A stretch of DNA of 64,000 nucleotides from Phorcus lineatus (Eukaryota; Mollusca; Gastropoda; Trochida; Trochidae). This document shows positions 21,841 through 31,772 of this stretch, piece after piece. The stretch spans positions 2,542,001 to 2,606,000 of the forward strand of contig OV121081.1 of assembly GCA_921293015.1 (NCBI GenBank), read 5' to 3'. The notes below the pieces were generated by a model. That model did not search any database, was not told the origin of the DNA, and saw nothing but the letters and a program-made list of their open reading frames with translations. Within the stretch, counting starts at the first letter, position 1. Every line of letters starts with the position of its first letter. Made by a program: the position numbers and the translations under genes.

Positions 21841-22190
21841 ATATCCAAAATATTGGAAATTTTTTAATTTATTTTAAATTGGTGATATTATTTTACATTA
21901 GTTCGTCTTTTTTCTTATCTCAGAGCATTAAAAAGTATAGATGGTCAATTTATTTATCCCTCATTTCATCATCAAAAATTTTGATCCTGACTGTGGAGCA
22001 GTCACTATTGCTTGATTTTTACTCTTTAAACTGCTTTAAAATTTATAATTAACAGAAATATTGTTGATAAGTGGCGTGTTGGTGGTAGAAGACAATGGGT
22101 TTAATCAATTAAAAGAAAAAAATCAAGTATAATTATTCAAATGTTTTTATTACAACCCCGGACATGAAATTTACACTTTTTTTTAAATTG
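21841..22190. other. AT-rich spacer, nothing recognised
   Basis: No open frame or repeat partner is visible. Confidence 0.5.
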
Positions 22191-22194
22191 ACTC

Positions 22195-22345
22195 ATATAA
22201 GTCTTGAAACAATTCCAAGTCCTGTTGATGACACTGTGGCTTACACCGAGTTCTTCACCAACTTTATGTTCATCGCCACTTTTTGCATCAATTCCTATTG
22301 ACAATTCTTTAGTGGTAAAATATTTCCAACGACGTCGTGGATTTA
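22195..22345 (-). pseudogene. Tc1/mariner-type transposase HTH fragment
   Basis: Part of a 109-codon minus frame reads GEELGVSHSVINRTWNCF, closely resembling the second helix-turn-helix of Tc1-like transposases (..VSQSVISRLW..F). No catalytic domain follows, so this is a fragment. The surrounding frame (22137-22466) is otherwise unrecognised. Confidence 0.45.
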
Positions 22346-22769
22346 CCTTTATTAGGCTAAATGAAAGTTCAGGTATGTTGCAAACTTCTAAGGACACGTA
22401 GCAATAGGACTTACCATACAGAATGCAATGAGAACACTTGCGTGAAAGTTCCTGATCAACGTGCATTCCTTGGTTTGCATGACTGATTCAGACACCACAG
22501 ATGACTCTGCGTGTTCGTTCACATGCCAATTCAATGTTTCATATGTACATTGAAAGTAACCTGTTTTTAATAAGAAAGGTCATATTGTCGTTAGCAAAAG
22601 TTGAAGAGTATACTAAGAAATGTCAACACAAGTTTCAACATTTCCAAAAACACTCTGATTGCTGTTGGGGTCAAATATGGCAAACTTCATAAATGGTGTT
22701 ATTTCATCGACAATAAGTGAATGTTTCTGAACATCTCAATGTAAATCGATTAGCATAGTGACACTAGAC

Positions 22770-22920
22770 TAGAAAAAAGTCGATCGAAAACCGGACAAAA
22801 GCGCATGCAAATGACTCAAACGTAATTTCTGAAACTTTGTAGCAGACACGATAAATATAGGTTGACATTGCTTAGTAGTACACATATTATTGGGACGCTG
22901 AATTTCGACTTCTTTACATT
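22770..22920. repeat. Dispersed repeat, inverted relative at 48893-49030
   Basis: Shares 'gggacgctgaatttcgact' and the 'actcaaacg..attt..gaaact' block with the reverse complement of 48890-49020. A shorter related stretch is in 32030-32080. Likely a short non-autonomous element. Confidence 0.6.
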
Positions 22921-23149
22921 TTTATGTTCGTTTTTAAGTTGCAATCAAAGACATAAAAATGTCAAAAAAATTTGCATTTAAGAGATAAAGATGAAACTTT
23001 AGACACGCGATTTCAACTCAACTCATGTTATATGGTATTTTTGCTCCATTTAAGCCTAATACAATATTCTTGAAACATACTCTGTGTCACTTTAATAGCA
23101 TTTTTTTGTGATCAGTTCTTATGTAAACAATGAATCGACGGATACTTGA

Positions 23150-23845
23150 CTCTTGCACAATAGTAGTAGTAAATAGTACCTTTAAGACGGCTTTCCTATA
23201 TTTTCCCCGTTTTGCGTCTATAAAGTACTATGGGCTTTCCTGGCTAATTGATCACAACACCTGTTTGCCCACTGTCACGGTCGAACGCCTCAAGTTTACA
23301 CACCACGACAAAGTCAAACAAACCAAACAAACCGCTACGGGAAAGTAATTAGTCAAGCACCACTATCATATTTCACCCGACTGAGTGTTTAGTCATCCGT
23401 ATTGTGGTTTACCCTCCAAATTATAAGGTGTAAACGTTTAATCACAATAATAAGAAATTTCCCAATTTTGAAGAGTTGGGAGAAATTGAATAAGTCATAT
23501 CATTTAAACTAATTCAAACTATGCAAGCTAAAGAGATTATCTTTATCATCTACAACATGATGTGTCTACGAATACAGTCGTGAGGATTAATATCTATATC
23601 ATGACGGCTATTCTGAGCTTACTGATCAAATACGTGAATGCCTTAAAAAGAGAGCCAGTCAACAGTGAGTTTCATGTATTATGTTTTTGCTTTAATACTA
23701 ACCCAAGAGATTACCCCAACCCAGCTCTAACTGATCTGAATGAACTGGGGATATTAAATTGTACATAGAGCCAACGTGTTCTCGTGTAATATTTTAGATG
23801 TTTGCTTATACATGCGGTAATTAACAGCCTATAGGTAACTATACC
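23150..23845. repeat. Inverted copy of the EEP 3' flank (3500-4190, 60430-61110)
   Basis: The reverse complement matches the downstream flank of EEP genes 1 and 3 ('gacggctttcctatatttt', 'aagtcaaacaaaccaaacaa'). Part of it continues at 49260-49430. Similarity breaks at about 23845, where another insertion begins. Confidence 0.85.
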
Positions 23846-24037
23846 CCGCTACATGAGTAAAGCGTGCTTCCACGTCAATCAATCAGTCACGTGATCAGGT
23901 CATAGGTGTTGTTCATTTCTGTTTGTCTTTTTACTAATAGAGAGCAAGTTTTGAATAATACATTAAGACATTCGGTAGGATAAATTCGTTATAACATTCC
24001 GTCCCGGGTAACATAGGGATATATTATTTCCTTGAAC

Positions 24038-25240
24038 ATTTTATGCTCTATTTGTCGATTTTTCAAAAGCTTTTGACTCTGTCCAAAGAAACAAACTATG
24101 GCACCTTATGAATTTAGGTGGTGTAACCCCAAAAATGAATAAACTACTACAGAGCATATATGAAAATGCCAAGGCTTGCGTCCGAAATAATAATATATTT
24201 TCAGACATTTTTTAAATACAGGTGGGAGTGAGACAAGGGTGTGTACTGAGTCCATTTAAATGAATTGGCTACACAGATTGAGAATAATTGCCAGTATGGA
24301 GTACAATTACACCCCGATGTATTTAAACTATTTCTTCTACTTTTTGCAGATGATATCGTTCTTATATCAAGCACTATTATAGGTCTTCAAAAGCAAATTT
24401 ATGAACTAGAAATGTTTTGTGATAAGTCTAAGCTGAAACTAAATCTGGATAAAACAAAGGTATTAGTATTCAAAAATGGGGGGGAAGCTCTCAAAAAAAA
24501 GAAAATTGGTATTATAAAGAGTGTGAACTTGAAACAACAAATTGTTATAAATATCTCGGAGTATATTTTAGTAACCAGTTATCATGGTCTGTGCATGCGA
24601 ATTATGCAGCAGTTCAGGCAAAGAAAGTATTATTAGTGATCCTTAGACAATTAACTGTTGTAGGTGACCTCAGCATGAACTCCTTTTTTAAAATATTTGA
24701 CGTAAAGATATATTCTTCTATATGGGGCAGAAATTTGGGGACTAAATACATTTGCAAATCTAGAAATGGTACATATGTATGCATGTAACTCCTTTATACA
24801 TCTACTCCTATTGTAAAGTAATTCGGTATTGGATAAAACTGTTACATATGCCATCATATCGATTACCTAAGAAATGCTATAAATTGATGATTTTATATGA
24901 TAAAAATGGACATAATAGAATAGAATAGAAAATAGAATTTGCAAACTATGTAATTTGAATGCTATTGAAGATGAGTACCATTTCCTACTTGTTTGTCCAA
25001 GTTACTTTAATATTCGAAACGAATATATAAAAAACAAATATCATGTCAATCCTAATAAATGTAAATTTAAGGAATTATTAAACAGCACGAACACTCGAGA
25101 ACTAAAAAATCTGTCCATGTATATATATTATGCATTTGTACATAGAACGCATGTTGTTACTTGAATGTATGCAATGTATTTCATGTACTATAGGCCTATG
25201 GCCTCTTAAGTACCAGAATAAAGATTGAATAAAGATTGAT
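24038..25240 (+). mobile_element. CR1/jockey-like LINE reverse transcriptase fragment (degraded)
   Basis: In-order reverse transcriptase landmarks: LFVDFSKAFDSV near 24050, GVRQGCVLSP near 24230, the catalytic FADD at about 24345, and LNLDKTKVLVFKNGG. The C-terminal region at 24940-25160 has a Cys/His knuckle (EDEYHFLLVCPSY). It ends in 'aataaagattgaataaagattga', a tandem 3' tail of the kind used by CR1-like elements. Stops and frameshifts break it, and the region between RT and tail is shortened. 5' truncated. Confidence 0.8.
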
Positions 25241-25241
25241 A

Positions 25242-25302
25242 TTCCCGCGAAAGGTTTTATGCAACGAGCTGAACGCGAGTTGCATAAAACCTTTCGCGGG
25301 AA
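25242..25302. repeat. Perfect hairpin, about 25-bp stem
   Basis: 'attcccgcgaaaggttttat' is followed after a short loop by its exact inverse. It lies between the LINE tail and the right inverted repeat of the composite element. Confidence 0.85.
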
Positions 25303-25493
25303 TAATATATCCCTATGTCACCCTCGACGGAATGTTATAACTTATAATAGAGGGACCCCGACGATGGTAAATGACACCCACATCACACAATTGACTCGCC
25401 TACATTCACCTCTCACTTCAACCGGCCCTCATGTTCATTCATGTCTAGACTTATTTAAACATGTTGGTTATTGTGTACAGCTATGCGAGTCTA

Positions 25494-25501
25494 GACTAGA
25501 G
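25494..25501. repeat. 8-bp target-site duplication, left (gactagag)
   Basis: Repeated at 26483-26490. The paralogous empty site at 49754-49761 has a single copy. Confidence 0.8.
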
Positions 25502-26482
25502 GGTTAGGTCCCATGAGTCCGACCTCAAGATGTGTGTAACAACACAGAGGTCGGTCTCCAGGGGTGCGTCGTTATGGTCGAATAGTTCCTTACAAAGATC
25601 TGGTAATGTTTTTACAAGAGCGTGGTTAACATTAAATAGTTCAACAGTAAAGAAGAGATCAAGGATTCGAATATATTTTTATTGAAAAGTAAATTACATG
25701 AATTCATTCAAAATAGCACTCAGGCGATAAAGCACTAATACAAATAGTGAAACAAAACTATACAGTAGCGAAATATACAACAAGTAATAAAACACAGTTT
25801 TATTTTCTCAACATTCATAGCTATTTAACAGAATATGATGCACTGTCAACGTACTGCATCAATGACATGGTACCATTTTCAAGTCCATATTTTTAAGTGT
25901 CCAGCCGTCTCTCCAAGTCGACATGCTTTTTCTTCACTCGTTATATTATATTTACTAAAATAATCATTACTTGTTGCTGATAAGAAAATTTAATTTATGC
26001 CTCGTTATATACAGACTGATGATTATGGTCTCCTGGCATTTCAGTGATGATGTCGTTTGTTGTTGAGACAGTTGATCTGTAGTCTTTCTTTACGCATTTC
26101 CATGAGATCCATTCTTCTCTTTTCCTCTTATTTACTATGAACATATATCCATTAACGCAAAGATATCTCCCTCCACGGTGGGTTGGCAAAAACTCATAGT
26201 CTAACTGTGCATTCGCCATTACTTAAGTTAAGGAAATATTGATACGATATTATAGTGTGTATATTATTGTAATTAATTGAATTAATCTAAACTAATGAGT
26301 GAGTGTTTCCTGAGTGAAATCACTGCTTATTTCTTATTCGTTTCCTGAGTGAACACATTTCATCCATTCCACATTTTGTGTAAAACCATAGCCTTAATTC
26401 CTTGAAACAAAAATTTTGTGACAACATTGTACTTCAAAGGATTTCTACCTCGACCCAAAGGTCGGACTCACGGTACTACCCC
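25502..26482. mobile_element. 981-bp DNA element carrying a FLYWCH exon
   Basis: The ends are imperfect inverted repeats that share 'gagtccgacct' 12-25 bases inside each end. The 8-bp duplication and the empty paralogous site show a single insertion. The only gene-like content is a FLYWCH-type zinc finger frame on minus. An 8-bp duplication fits hAT or Mutator-like elements; FLYWCH domains often accompany Mutator-like transposases. No transposase remains, so it is non-autonomous. Confidence 0.7.
25995..26219 (-). CDS. FLYWCH-type zinc finger protein fragment, 74 codons
   Basis: The frame MANAQLDYEF..RGGRYLCVNGYMFIVNKRKREEWISWKC..DHNH has the FLYWCH layout: F..RG...L..NGY.F, then W.C, then a terminal H.H. 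The usual second Cys position in the KKDxRST stretch is Tyr, so zinc binding may be impaired. It ends at TAA 25995-25997. It may be the first exon of a longer gene whose remaining exons are lost. DNA binding is the family's expected role; here it lies inside a short mobile element. Confidence 0.6.
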   Translation of the reverse strand: MANAQLDYEFLPTHRGGRYLCVNGYMFIVNKRKREEWISWKCVKKDYRSTVSTTNDIITEMPGDHNHQSVYNEA

Positions 26483-27379
26483 GACTAGAGAGCCCTTGAC
26501 TGAAGGGGGTGAGAGTATTCATTCAAGTTGCCTCCGTTTAGATCGTAAAGATAATCTCTTTCTCTGTAATAGATTGAATTAGCTTAAGGAGGGAGATGTA
26601 AAAGTCAAACATCCAATGCGTGATTACCACATCGAGATAAGTACTATTACGCATTGTTTCCTTACATCATACTACATTGAAGTGTCATTCTACTCATCAT
26701 CTCTTCTCAATGGCACAATCAGTCATCCCTTTCTCACTTTTCAACACCTACATATACTGTACGATTCCACCTATGATATAAACTGGGGAAAAACAATACG
26801 AGTATCAACTGAATGAATCATTGATTTTAATTAGAATATTGAGTATTTACCAAATACAAATATAATTCAAACTAAATATCAAAATAAAATCACAAAGAGC
26901 ATCACACATCATATGAAGTTGCTCTTAACATGCGTAATATGAGATGAAGTATGACCGCTCCTTCATAAACCATTTCATTTTAACAGCACATTGACGTTCT
27001 AGTTTTATGATTTACTTACTTTGATGTTGCATTCGGACTATTTTAATCATACAAAAGGAGACACTTAAGTAAGTGTTGAAAATGATCCGAGGATTGGGTT
27101 TCTTTTAAGCTTTTTTTATTTACTACAGGAACCTTGTCTCAAAGCAGTATACATGCTACATAACGAATCATTAAATTTCACATTTTGTTGAAACTACACG
27201 ACACATTATTTATTTGCATTTTCACTGCAAGTCGATATGTTTCATTCACAAAATATATAAAGTTTTTTAAGGAAAACAATTGCATTGATATGATATTATC
27301 TTTAGTTATATTTTTTAGTGAATGTTTTTATCAAATTATCATTAAGGTAATAAGTATCTGCAAGGATGCCATAGACAGT

Positions 27380-28790
27380 TATAAAACATTATATCAAATT
27401 ATTTATTGGAAAAGAGTAATAAGCCAGCGCTGGTCGAAAATCTCACTCCCAAACGATGATTTCTTTGCCGAGACTAAGTTCTAGTTACGATCTATCTATA
27501 TATCGCACTGAATCATATACAAAATCATTTTTACCATCTTCTGTGTTGGAGTGGAATATGCTTGATGATAAACTAAGAAACATAGACTCGGTAGGGTTAT
27601 TTAAAAAAACACCTTGATCGAAATGTAGCATGTAATGTACATCATATTATAAGAAACTTTGGAAGGAGATACAACCAAATTATTCACTGTAAACTAAGAC
27701 TTGGCTGAAGCGATCTAAACGGACATAAATTTGATAAATTTTTTACAAAATACGTCAAGCTGACCTTGCGGTCACCATTATGAAGATGCCATTCACTTTC
27801 TCTTTATTTGTTCAAATTTTGCTCGTTTTCGATCAGAGTGTTTCTATTACGTTAATGGTTATGATATTCAAACTGTTTTATTTGGAAATTATTCCTATTC
27901 TGACGAAATCAATGAAAAGATTGTTAAATCTGTTCATTTATATTTTTCCCTTACTAAACGTTTTTCTGTTTAATCTGTAAGTATTTATCATAAAGTCTGC
28001 TAACTTCAATTATGATGAATTAAGATATGGTGTATAAATGTGTATAGTCTCTGAAATACAGGGAATTTACAGTCGAACTGCTAATTACGCCAAATCGTTT
28101 TTACCAGATACAATAAATTTATGGAATGCTTTACCTCGTTCCAAAGAGTCGTGTAGATATTCAGAATTCAAATCACTAAAAGTAAAATATAAGTCATTTC
28201 AACCTTGACTACGGCACCCGATTTTGTCAAATTATTCACTGTCAACTCAGACTCCGGCGGTTGTAGTAATCTAAACTCGGATAAATATAACAGACACATA
28301 TTGGACAGTCCATGCTGCTCTTGTGGATAGCAGACAGAAAAACCCCTACATTACTTTTTCACTTGCGGTAAGTATAACAACCTAAGACAAAATATGTACT
28401 TTAATAACAATGGTCATACCCTGGATACAATTCTGAACGGGAACAAAGAACTTAGCCACTTTGAAAATCAGAAAATAATTGATTCAGTTCACGATTTTAT
28501 CACCAAAACTCAACGATTCAAATCTGACACCCAAAAAAAACAACAACCGGTTTTGACTCCCTTGATAGATTTATATGTATACAAATGGGTTGCTAGACAC
28601 ACCAAACCATTACTGTCTACTTAAGCTATAATGTAATCTTGTAATTGATGAGTGTATATTTATATCGTTTACATAATGATCAACATCGATGATGTCGCAT
28701 TTTCTTTCATTTTGTATCACATGTTGTATGGGAGCGGTGTTGAAATAAGCCGTTCGGCTTGTTCACCAATCCCAATTCAATTTTATGGAA
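27380..28790 (+). mobile_element. LINE C-terminal fragments and 3' end (copy 1)
   Basis: Two successive stretches encode the 'SFLPSSVLEWNMLDD' type and 'SFLPDTINLWNALPRS' type end of LINE reverse transcriptase proteins (about 27500-27620 and 28090-28200). A Cys-rich knuckle (CCSCG..HYFFTCGKYN) and a helical tail at 28394-28624 follow. Stops interrupt. After it comes 'gccgttcggcttgttcaccaa'; a diverged repeat of that 3' part is at 28845-28915. The duplicate is 50480-51900. Confidence 0.65.
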
Positions 28791-28807
28791 TAAAATATGT
28801 TTAAATC

Positions 28808-28841
28808 AAATATATATATATGTATGTATGTATGTATGTAT
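28808..28841. repeat. TA/TATG microsatellite
   Basis: (ta)n followed by (tatg)n. It is shorter in the duplicate at about 51930-51950. Confidence 0.85.
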
Positions 28842-29194
28842 GGCAGAGATATTCAGATAGGCTGCTACCCTGTTTACCAATCCCTTTCTTTTTTTCTGAA
28901 ATAAATATTGTTTAAACCATCTATCTATATATGTTCATATGTATAGTCCTAAAAACAAACGCAATGGTCTCATCAACGAAGCCCAATAATGTTTTACAGG
29001 AGACATATTAGTCCCCCCTTTAATATCATAAAAAGATTAGGTCTTCATCACATCAAAAGTTTTAAATATCCATCAGTAACGAATATCCTTCTGGTGTATA
29101 GATATAGCTACATAATCATGATTAGAAATCATGTATTTACTTTGAAAACCTAGAGGTGATGAATGTACCTGTCTATGGCGGGAAATGACGTCAT

Positions 29195-29690
29195 CGCGTT
29201 GAGCGTCCCCACGTGACAGAATCGAGATTATGCGATCGATTTGTGCCATTCAAAATCGGCGGATGTATAGACAGAAGATTTATAGCGGGAAATGAGTCAT
29301 CACTTCCGAGACGCAGGTGTGTGGCATATCGGTGGAGCGCGTCCCCACGAGGCGACACCGAAGGGGGAGGGGGTGTGGGGATAGTCCATTATATATATAT
29401 ATATATATATGTGTGTGTTACAGGCCGAGTGTTCAAATTTAACCTCTGATCATTGATATATGAAAAGTAGGATTCCATTACGTGGCTACATTACATATAT
29501 ATTACAAATATGTGTATTTCAAATCATCTCATTCAATTTGCATAATTATTCTTCAAATGGTACCAGGAATTATGGCACAGCAAATGAATAACCGTCAGTA
29601 GGGACACGAGGGACGTGGCATATCGGTTGAGCGCGTCTCCCCACACTACAGAATCGAGAACATGCAATCGATCTGTGCCATTCGCTAGCT
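29195..29690. repeat. Three direct copies of a 'gagcgcgtccccacg..aatcgag..atgc.atcgat' motif
   Basis: Related blocks at 29195-29250, 29321-29360 and 29614-29685 share 'ggcatatcggt.gagcgcgtc' and 'gatcgat.tgtgccattc'. The blocks are GC-richer than their surroundings. A (TA)n(TG)n microsatellite lies between them at 29390-29417. Function unknown. Confidence 0.6.
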
Positions 29691-29875
29691 ACGCATTGTA
29701 AACGCTGTAAATGAATGGGGCTAAAAATACGACGCGAGTACGCGAGACAATACACAGTCGCGACTGGTCCCTATACCCGTAAGACGGTCTCAGCGTAGTG
29801 AATAAAAAAATCGATAAGTCGCTCTGCGTCGGAACCCCGAATGAGATTCTACATCGTTACGCGGTCTGTGATCGA

Positions 29876-29894
29876 GGGGGGGGGGGGGGGGGGG
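29876..29894. repeat. Poly(G) run of 19
   Basis: A homopolymer G tract in otherwise single-copy sequence. Confidence 0.95.
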
Positions 29895-30420
29895 CTGCCG
29901 TGATTTTGAGAAAAAACAAAACGGTTTGCTAAGATGAAAGCATTGCATAAGCATAGATATTTGAGATTGATTGACACAAAGACACTTTAGCCTTTCGAAA
30001 GCTTTGATTAAGACTGATTTACCTATTGATTAGACTAATTACATAACTCGGTCTTTCTGCCCGTATCTTTAGTTTTATCTAGCTAATGTCGGGAATAATA
30101 ACGACACTTTGCGTCTCTGTCGGTAGTATTCGAATCTATCTAGCAAATGTCGGAAATATTAGCGTGCATCGTTATAAACCTAGACTGTACCACAGACTTT
30201 TTAAATCAAGTATAATAACAATGTATCGAGGTGCGCGTTTCGTTGTAGATCTAACTATTGTAGATCAAACTAATTCATGTATAAGGTATTATTTGTATAT
30301 CCGTTGTGACTGTGTATATTCGATATTAATGTGGTTTTAACATATTTAGTAATAGTTTTTAATTCCGTTTAGTATATCATGGATGTAAAAAGGTTGATCC
30401 TTACTTACTTACTTAATTAG
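29895..30420. other. Single-copy spacer, nothing recognised
   Basis: Short frames only. A diverged direct repeat ('atctagctaatgtcggga..at' at 30075 and 30135) is the only structure I see. Confidence 0.5.
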
Positions 30421-30523
30421 ATTGAGAGTTTAACGAGCGCTTTCTCGTAGAGATTTATAGGCTGGGGGCGCGTGCCCAAGGGGATCCAAATCACACTTTT
30501 GTGATGAAGCACTCTGTGTTATG

Positions 30524-30643
30524 ATTGGTCTATTTTTGGGGATGCTACGACCTGATTGGTCAAGAAAGCGAGATGCAGATTGATTCAAAATTGATGGCTT
30601 TGAATGACGATTGGTCGACTTGGTCGATTTGGATGCTGATTGG
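30524..30643. promoter_or_regulatory. Four CCAAT boxes (inverted) upstream of the histone-type gene
   Basis: ATTGG occurs at 30524, 30555, 30610 and 30639, three of them as 'gattggtc'. Arrays of CCAAT boxes, bound by NF-Y, are typical of histone and other proliferation-linked promoters. They end about 85 bases before the TATA box. Confidence 0.6.
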
Positions 30644-30726
30644 TTCAATTTCGATCCCCTTTTTGGAAGGGTTGTAACTTAGTGCTCAATGTGTGTTTTC
30701 GATTCCCTTTTGGGCCCTGTGGTTCC

Positions 30727-30734
30727 CTATAAGT
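30727..30734 (+). promoter_or_regulatory. TATA box (ctataagt)
   Basis: It lies 54-60 bases before the ATG of the small gene. A 'tcattc' at 30765-30770 resembles the pyrimidine-CATTC cap-site consensus described for invertebrate histone genes. A start there would give a 5' leader under 25 bases. Confidence 0.55.
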
Positions 30735-30786
30735 ATCAGTGTCTTTTACTTTGGATCAGTATCATCATTCTTATCATTGAATCAAG

Positions 30787-31011
30787 ATGGATGCGAAAAA
30801 AGAGATTGCTCCTTGGCTTTGCAAGAGGTGTTATGGCTATGTGCCTGTGTATGCAGAGGGGGCAGATCCTTATGATGGGGCATATACTTGCGTTTATTGC
30901 AAGACGAAACTGAAAGACAGTTATCATCGGCGCTTGACACACGGGGGGCAATGTCCCGTGAGAAAACGGGTCATCATGGCAGAGACACCTCAATGTACCT
31001 GTTTTAGCTAA
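30787..31011 (+). CDS. Small Cys-rich (zinc-ribbon-like) protein with a histone-type mRNA end
   Basis: Intronless 74-codon gene, ATG 30787, TAA 31009-31011. Two CxxC knuckles (residues 12-15 CKRC and 35-38 CVYC) 20 residues apart suggest a zinc ribbon. Further Cys lie at 56, 70 and 72; a basic patch (HRR, VRKR) surrounds His47 and His52. I do not recognise a family and there is no membrane segment or signal peptide. What makes it stand out is its setting: repeated CCAAT boxes, a TATA box, a very short leader, and 24 bases after the stop a stem-loop and purine-rich element identical in form to replication-dependent histone 3' ends. I infer S-phase-coupled, non-polyadenylated mRNA. The protein is not a histone. 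Confidence 0.65.
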   Translation: MDAKKEIAPWLCKRCYGYVPVYAEGADPYDGAYTCVYCKTKLKDSYHRRLTHGGQCPVRKRVIMAETPQCTCFS

Positions 31012-31035
31012 ATGTTATTTTCGCTAAAAAAAAAA

Positions 31036-31051
31036 GGCCCTTTTCAGGGCC
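31036..31051 (+). terminator. Histone-type 3' stem-loop
   Basis: GGCCCT-TTTC-AGGGCC: a perfect 6-bp stem with a 4-base loop, preceded by an A-run and followed by 'actt'. This matches the metazoan histone pre-mRNA stem-loop consensus (GGYYCTTTTCAGRRCC with an AC-rich 3' flank) recognised by SLBP. Confidence 0.8.
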
Positions 31052-31063
31052 ACTTCAATCACT

Positions 31064-31074
31064 CAAGAGAAAGG
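31064..31074 (+). promoter_or_regulatory. Histone downstream element (caagagaaagg)
   Basis: A purine-rich element 12 bases beyond the stem-loop. It resembles the U7-binding downstream element of sea urchin histone genes (CAAGAAAGA) at the expected spacing. Confidence 0.65.
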
Positions 31075-31102
31075 CTTGCTCAATGTTTGTATTAGCTTTA
31101 AA

Positions 31103-31145
31103 CAATAAACAACAGGACACCTTGTTTTTTTCAAATTTTATTCAA
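31103..31145. terminator. Convergent poly(A) signals
   Basis: A plus-strand 'caataaac' near 31103 could be a backup signal for the small gene. A minus-strand AATAAA (from 'tttatt' at about 31137-31142) fits the acidic ORF to the right. Confidence 0.4.
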
Positions 31146-31286
31146 CACGAACAAACGAACGAATGAGCAAACCAATCATGAGCTAAATAGCTAAATAAAT
31201 GGACAATAGGGTTTGGAACATTGATTGATGAGAGAATGATGGCGTCCAGGGGGTAGTGTTTCTTTTTTGTTTTGGTGGCTTCATTG

Positions 31287-31577
31287 TTAGTGAGTAGGTG
31301 TCGAGTATCCCGCTTCTTCATCGTCGTCATCATCGTCATTATCATCATTATTAGTATCATCATCATCAGTATCATCATCATCATCATCATCATCATCAGA
31401 TTCTAACATATCCAAATCCATATATGATAATAGTTTTGCCTTATAGGGCCTCACGAGCCGTTTCACTTCTGAATTCAGCGTCGCACAATTTTTATTCTGT
31501 GACTTGGAGGCATTATCAAAATCCACTGACTTGTTTTTCAAGATATTTAACGATGAAGTAAATATGGTTAAAGTATA
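31287..31577 (-). CDS. Putative acidic protein exon with poly-Asp tail (low confidence)
   Basis: Open frame of about 96 codons without its own ATG start at the left end. It reads KSVDFDNASKSQ..LNSEVKRLVRPYKAKLLSYMD, followed by an Asp-rich run encoded by an (ATC)n microsatellite. A minus-strand poly(A) signal lies about 145 bases past the stop. It could be a last exon; an acceptor near 31530 (AAG|TC) is weak. It may equally be a chance frame kept open by the trinucleotide repeat. Confidence 0.3.
   Translation of the reverse strand, partial: YTLTIFTSSLNILKNKSVDFDNASKSQNKNCATLNSEVKRLVRPYKAKLLSYMDLDMLESDDDDDDDDDTDDDDTNNDDNDDDDDDEEAGYSTPTH
31315..31398. repeat. (ATC)n trinucleotide microsatellite
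   Basis: Imperfect run of 'tcatca' units. It encodes poly-Asp on minus. Confidence 0.9.
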
Positions 31578-31772
31578 CACTTAGCCTTTCCGCGAACGAG
31601 TGTTAGTGTTCAACGAGATAGTTTCATACTACTTATGAAACATGACCTTTCTATAGCTAGTACTCGGATGATTCTCGTTAATGTTGGTAGATAAATGGAA
31701 CTAAGATTCTGAAGCAAGGGTCAGTGTTTATCTAGCTTAAATCGGAAACTACTATGAAACGTGAACACTTTA

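Larger units (their letters stand above)
23988..25341. mobile_element. Composite element: 43-bp inverted repeats enclosing a LINE fragment
   Basis: Left end 'gttataacattccgtc..acatagggatatattatt' (23988-24032) and right end (25299-25341) are inverted, with about five mismatches in 43 bases. Between them lies a non-LTR retrotransposon fragment and a perfect hairpin. The flanking host sequence is duplicated elsewhere, but about 150 host bases are missing at this site, so no clean target duplication can be read. Confidence 0.6.
26491..29155. repeat. Segmental duplication with 49762-52259
   Basis: Direct match from 'agcccttgactgaagggggt' to 'tttgaaaacctagag', with small indels (about 90 bases of 27220-27310 are missing from the copy near 50490). 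Both copies carry the same LINE fragments, so those insertions predate the duplication. Confidence 0.9.

Noticed and set aside
25503..25590. Possible tRNA-like hairpin region ('ccgacctcaagatg..cagaggtcgg')
   Set aside because: It is explained as part of the inverted end of the FLYWCH element; there is no tRNA-like arm order.
27780..27980. Hydrophobic 66-codon ORF repeated at 50904-51104
   Set aside because: Its conservation is explained by the segmental duplication; it lies between LINE fragments and looks like AT-rich chance coding.
30736..30993. Minus-strand 85-codon ORF opposite the histone-type gene
   Set aside because: A shadow of the plus-strand coding sequence, without upstream or downstream signals of its own.
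31142..31396. Poly-Met ORF
   Set aside because: An alternative frame of the (ATC)n microsatellite.
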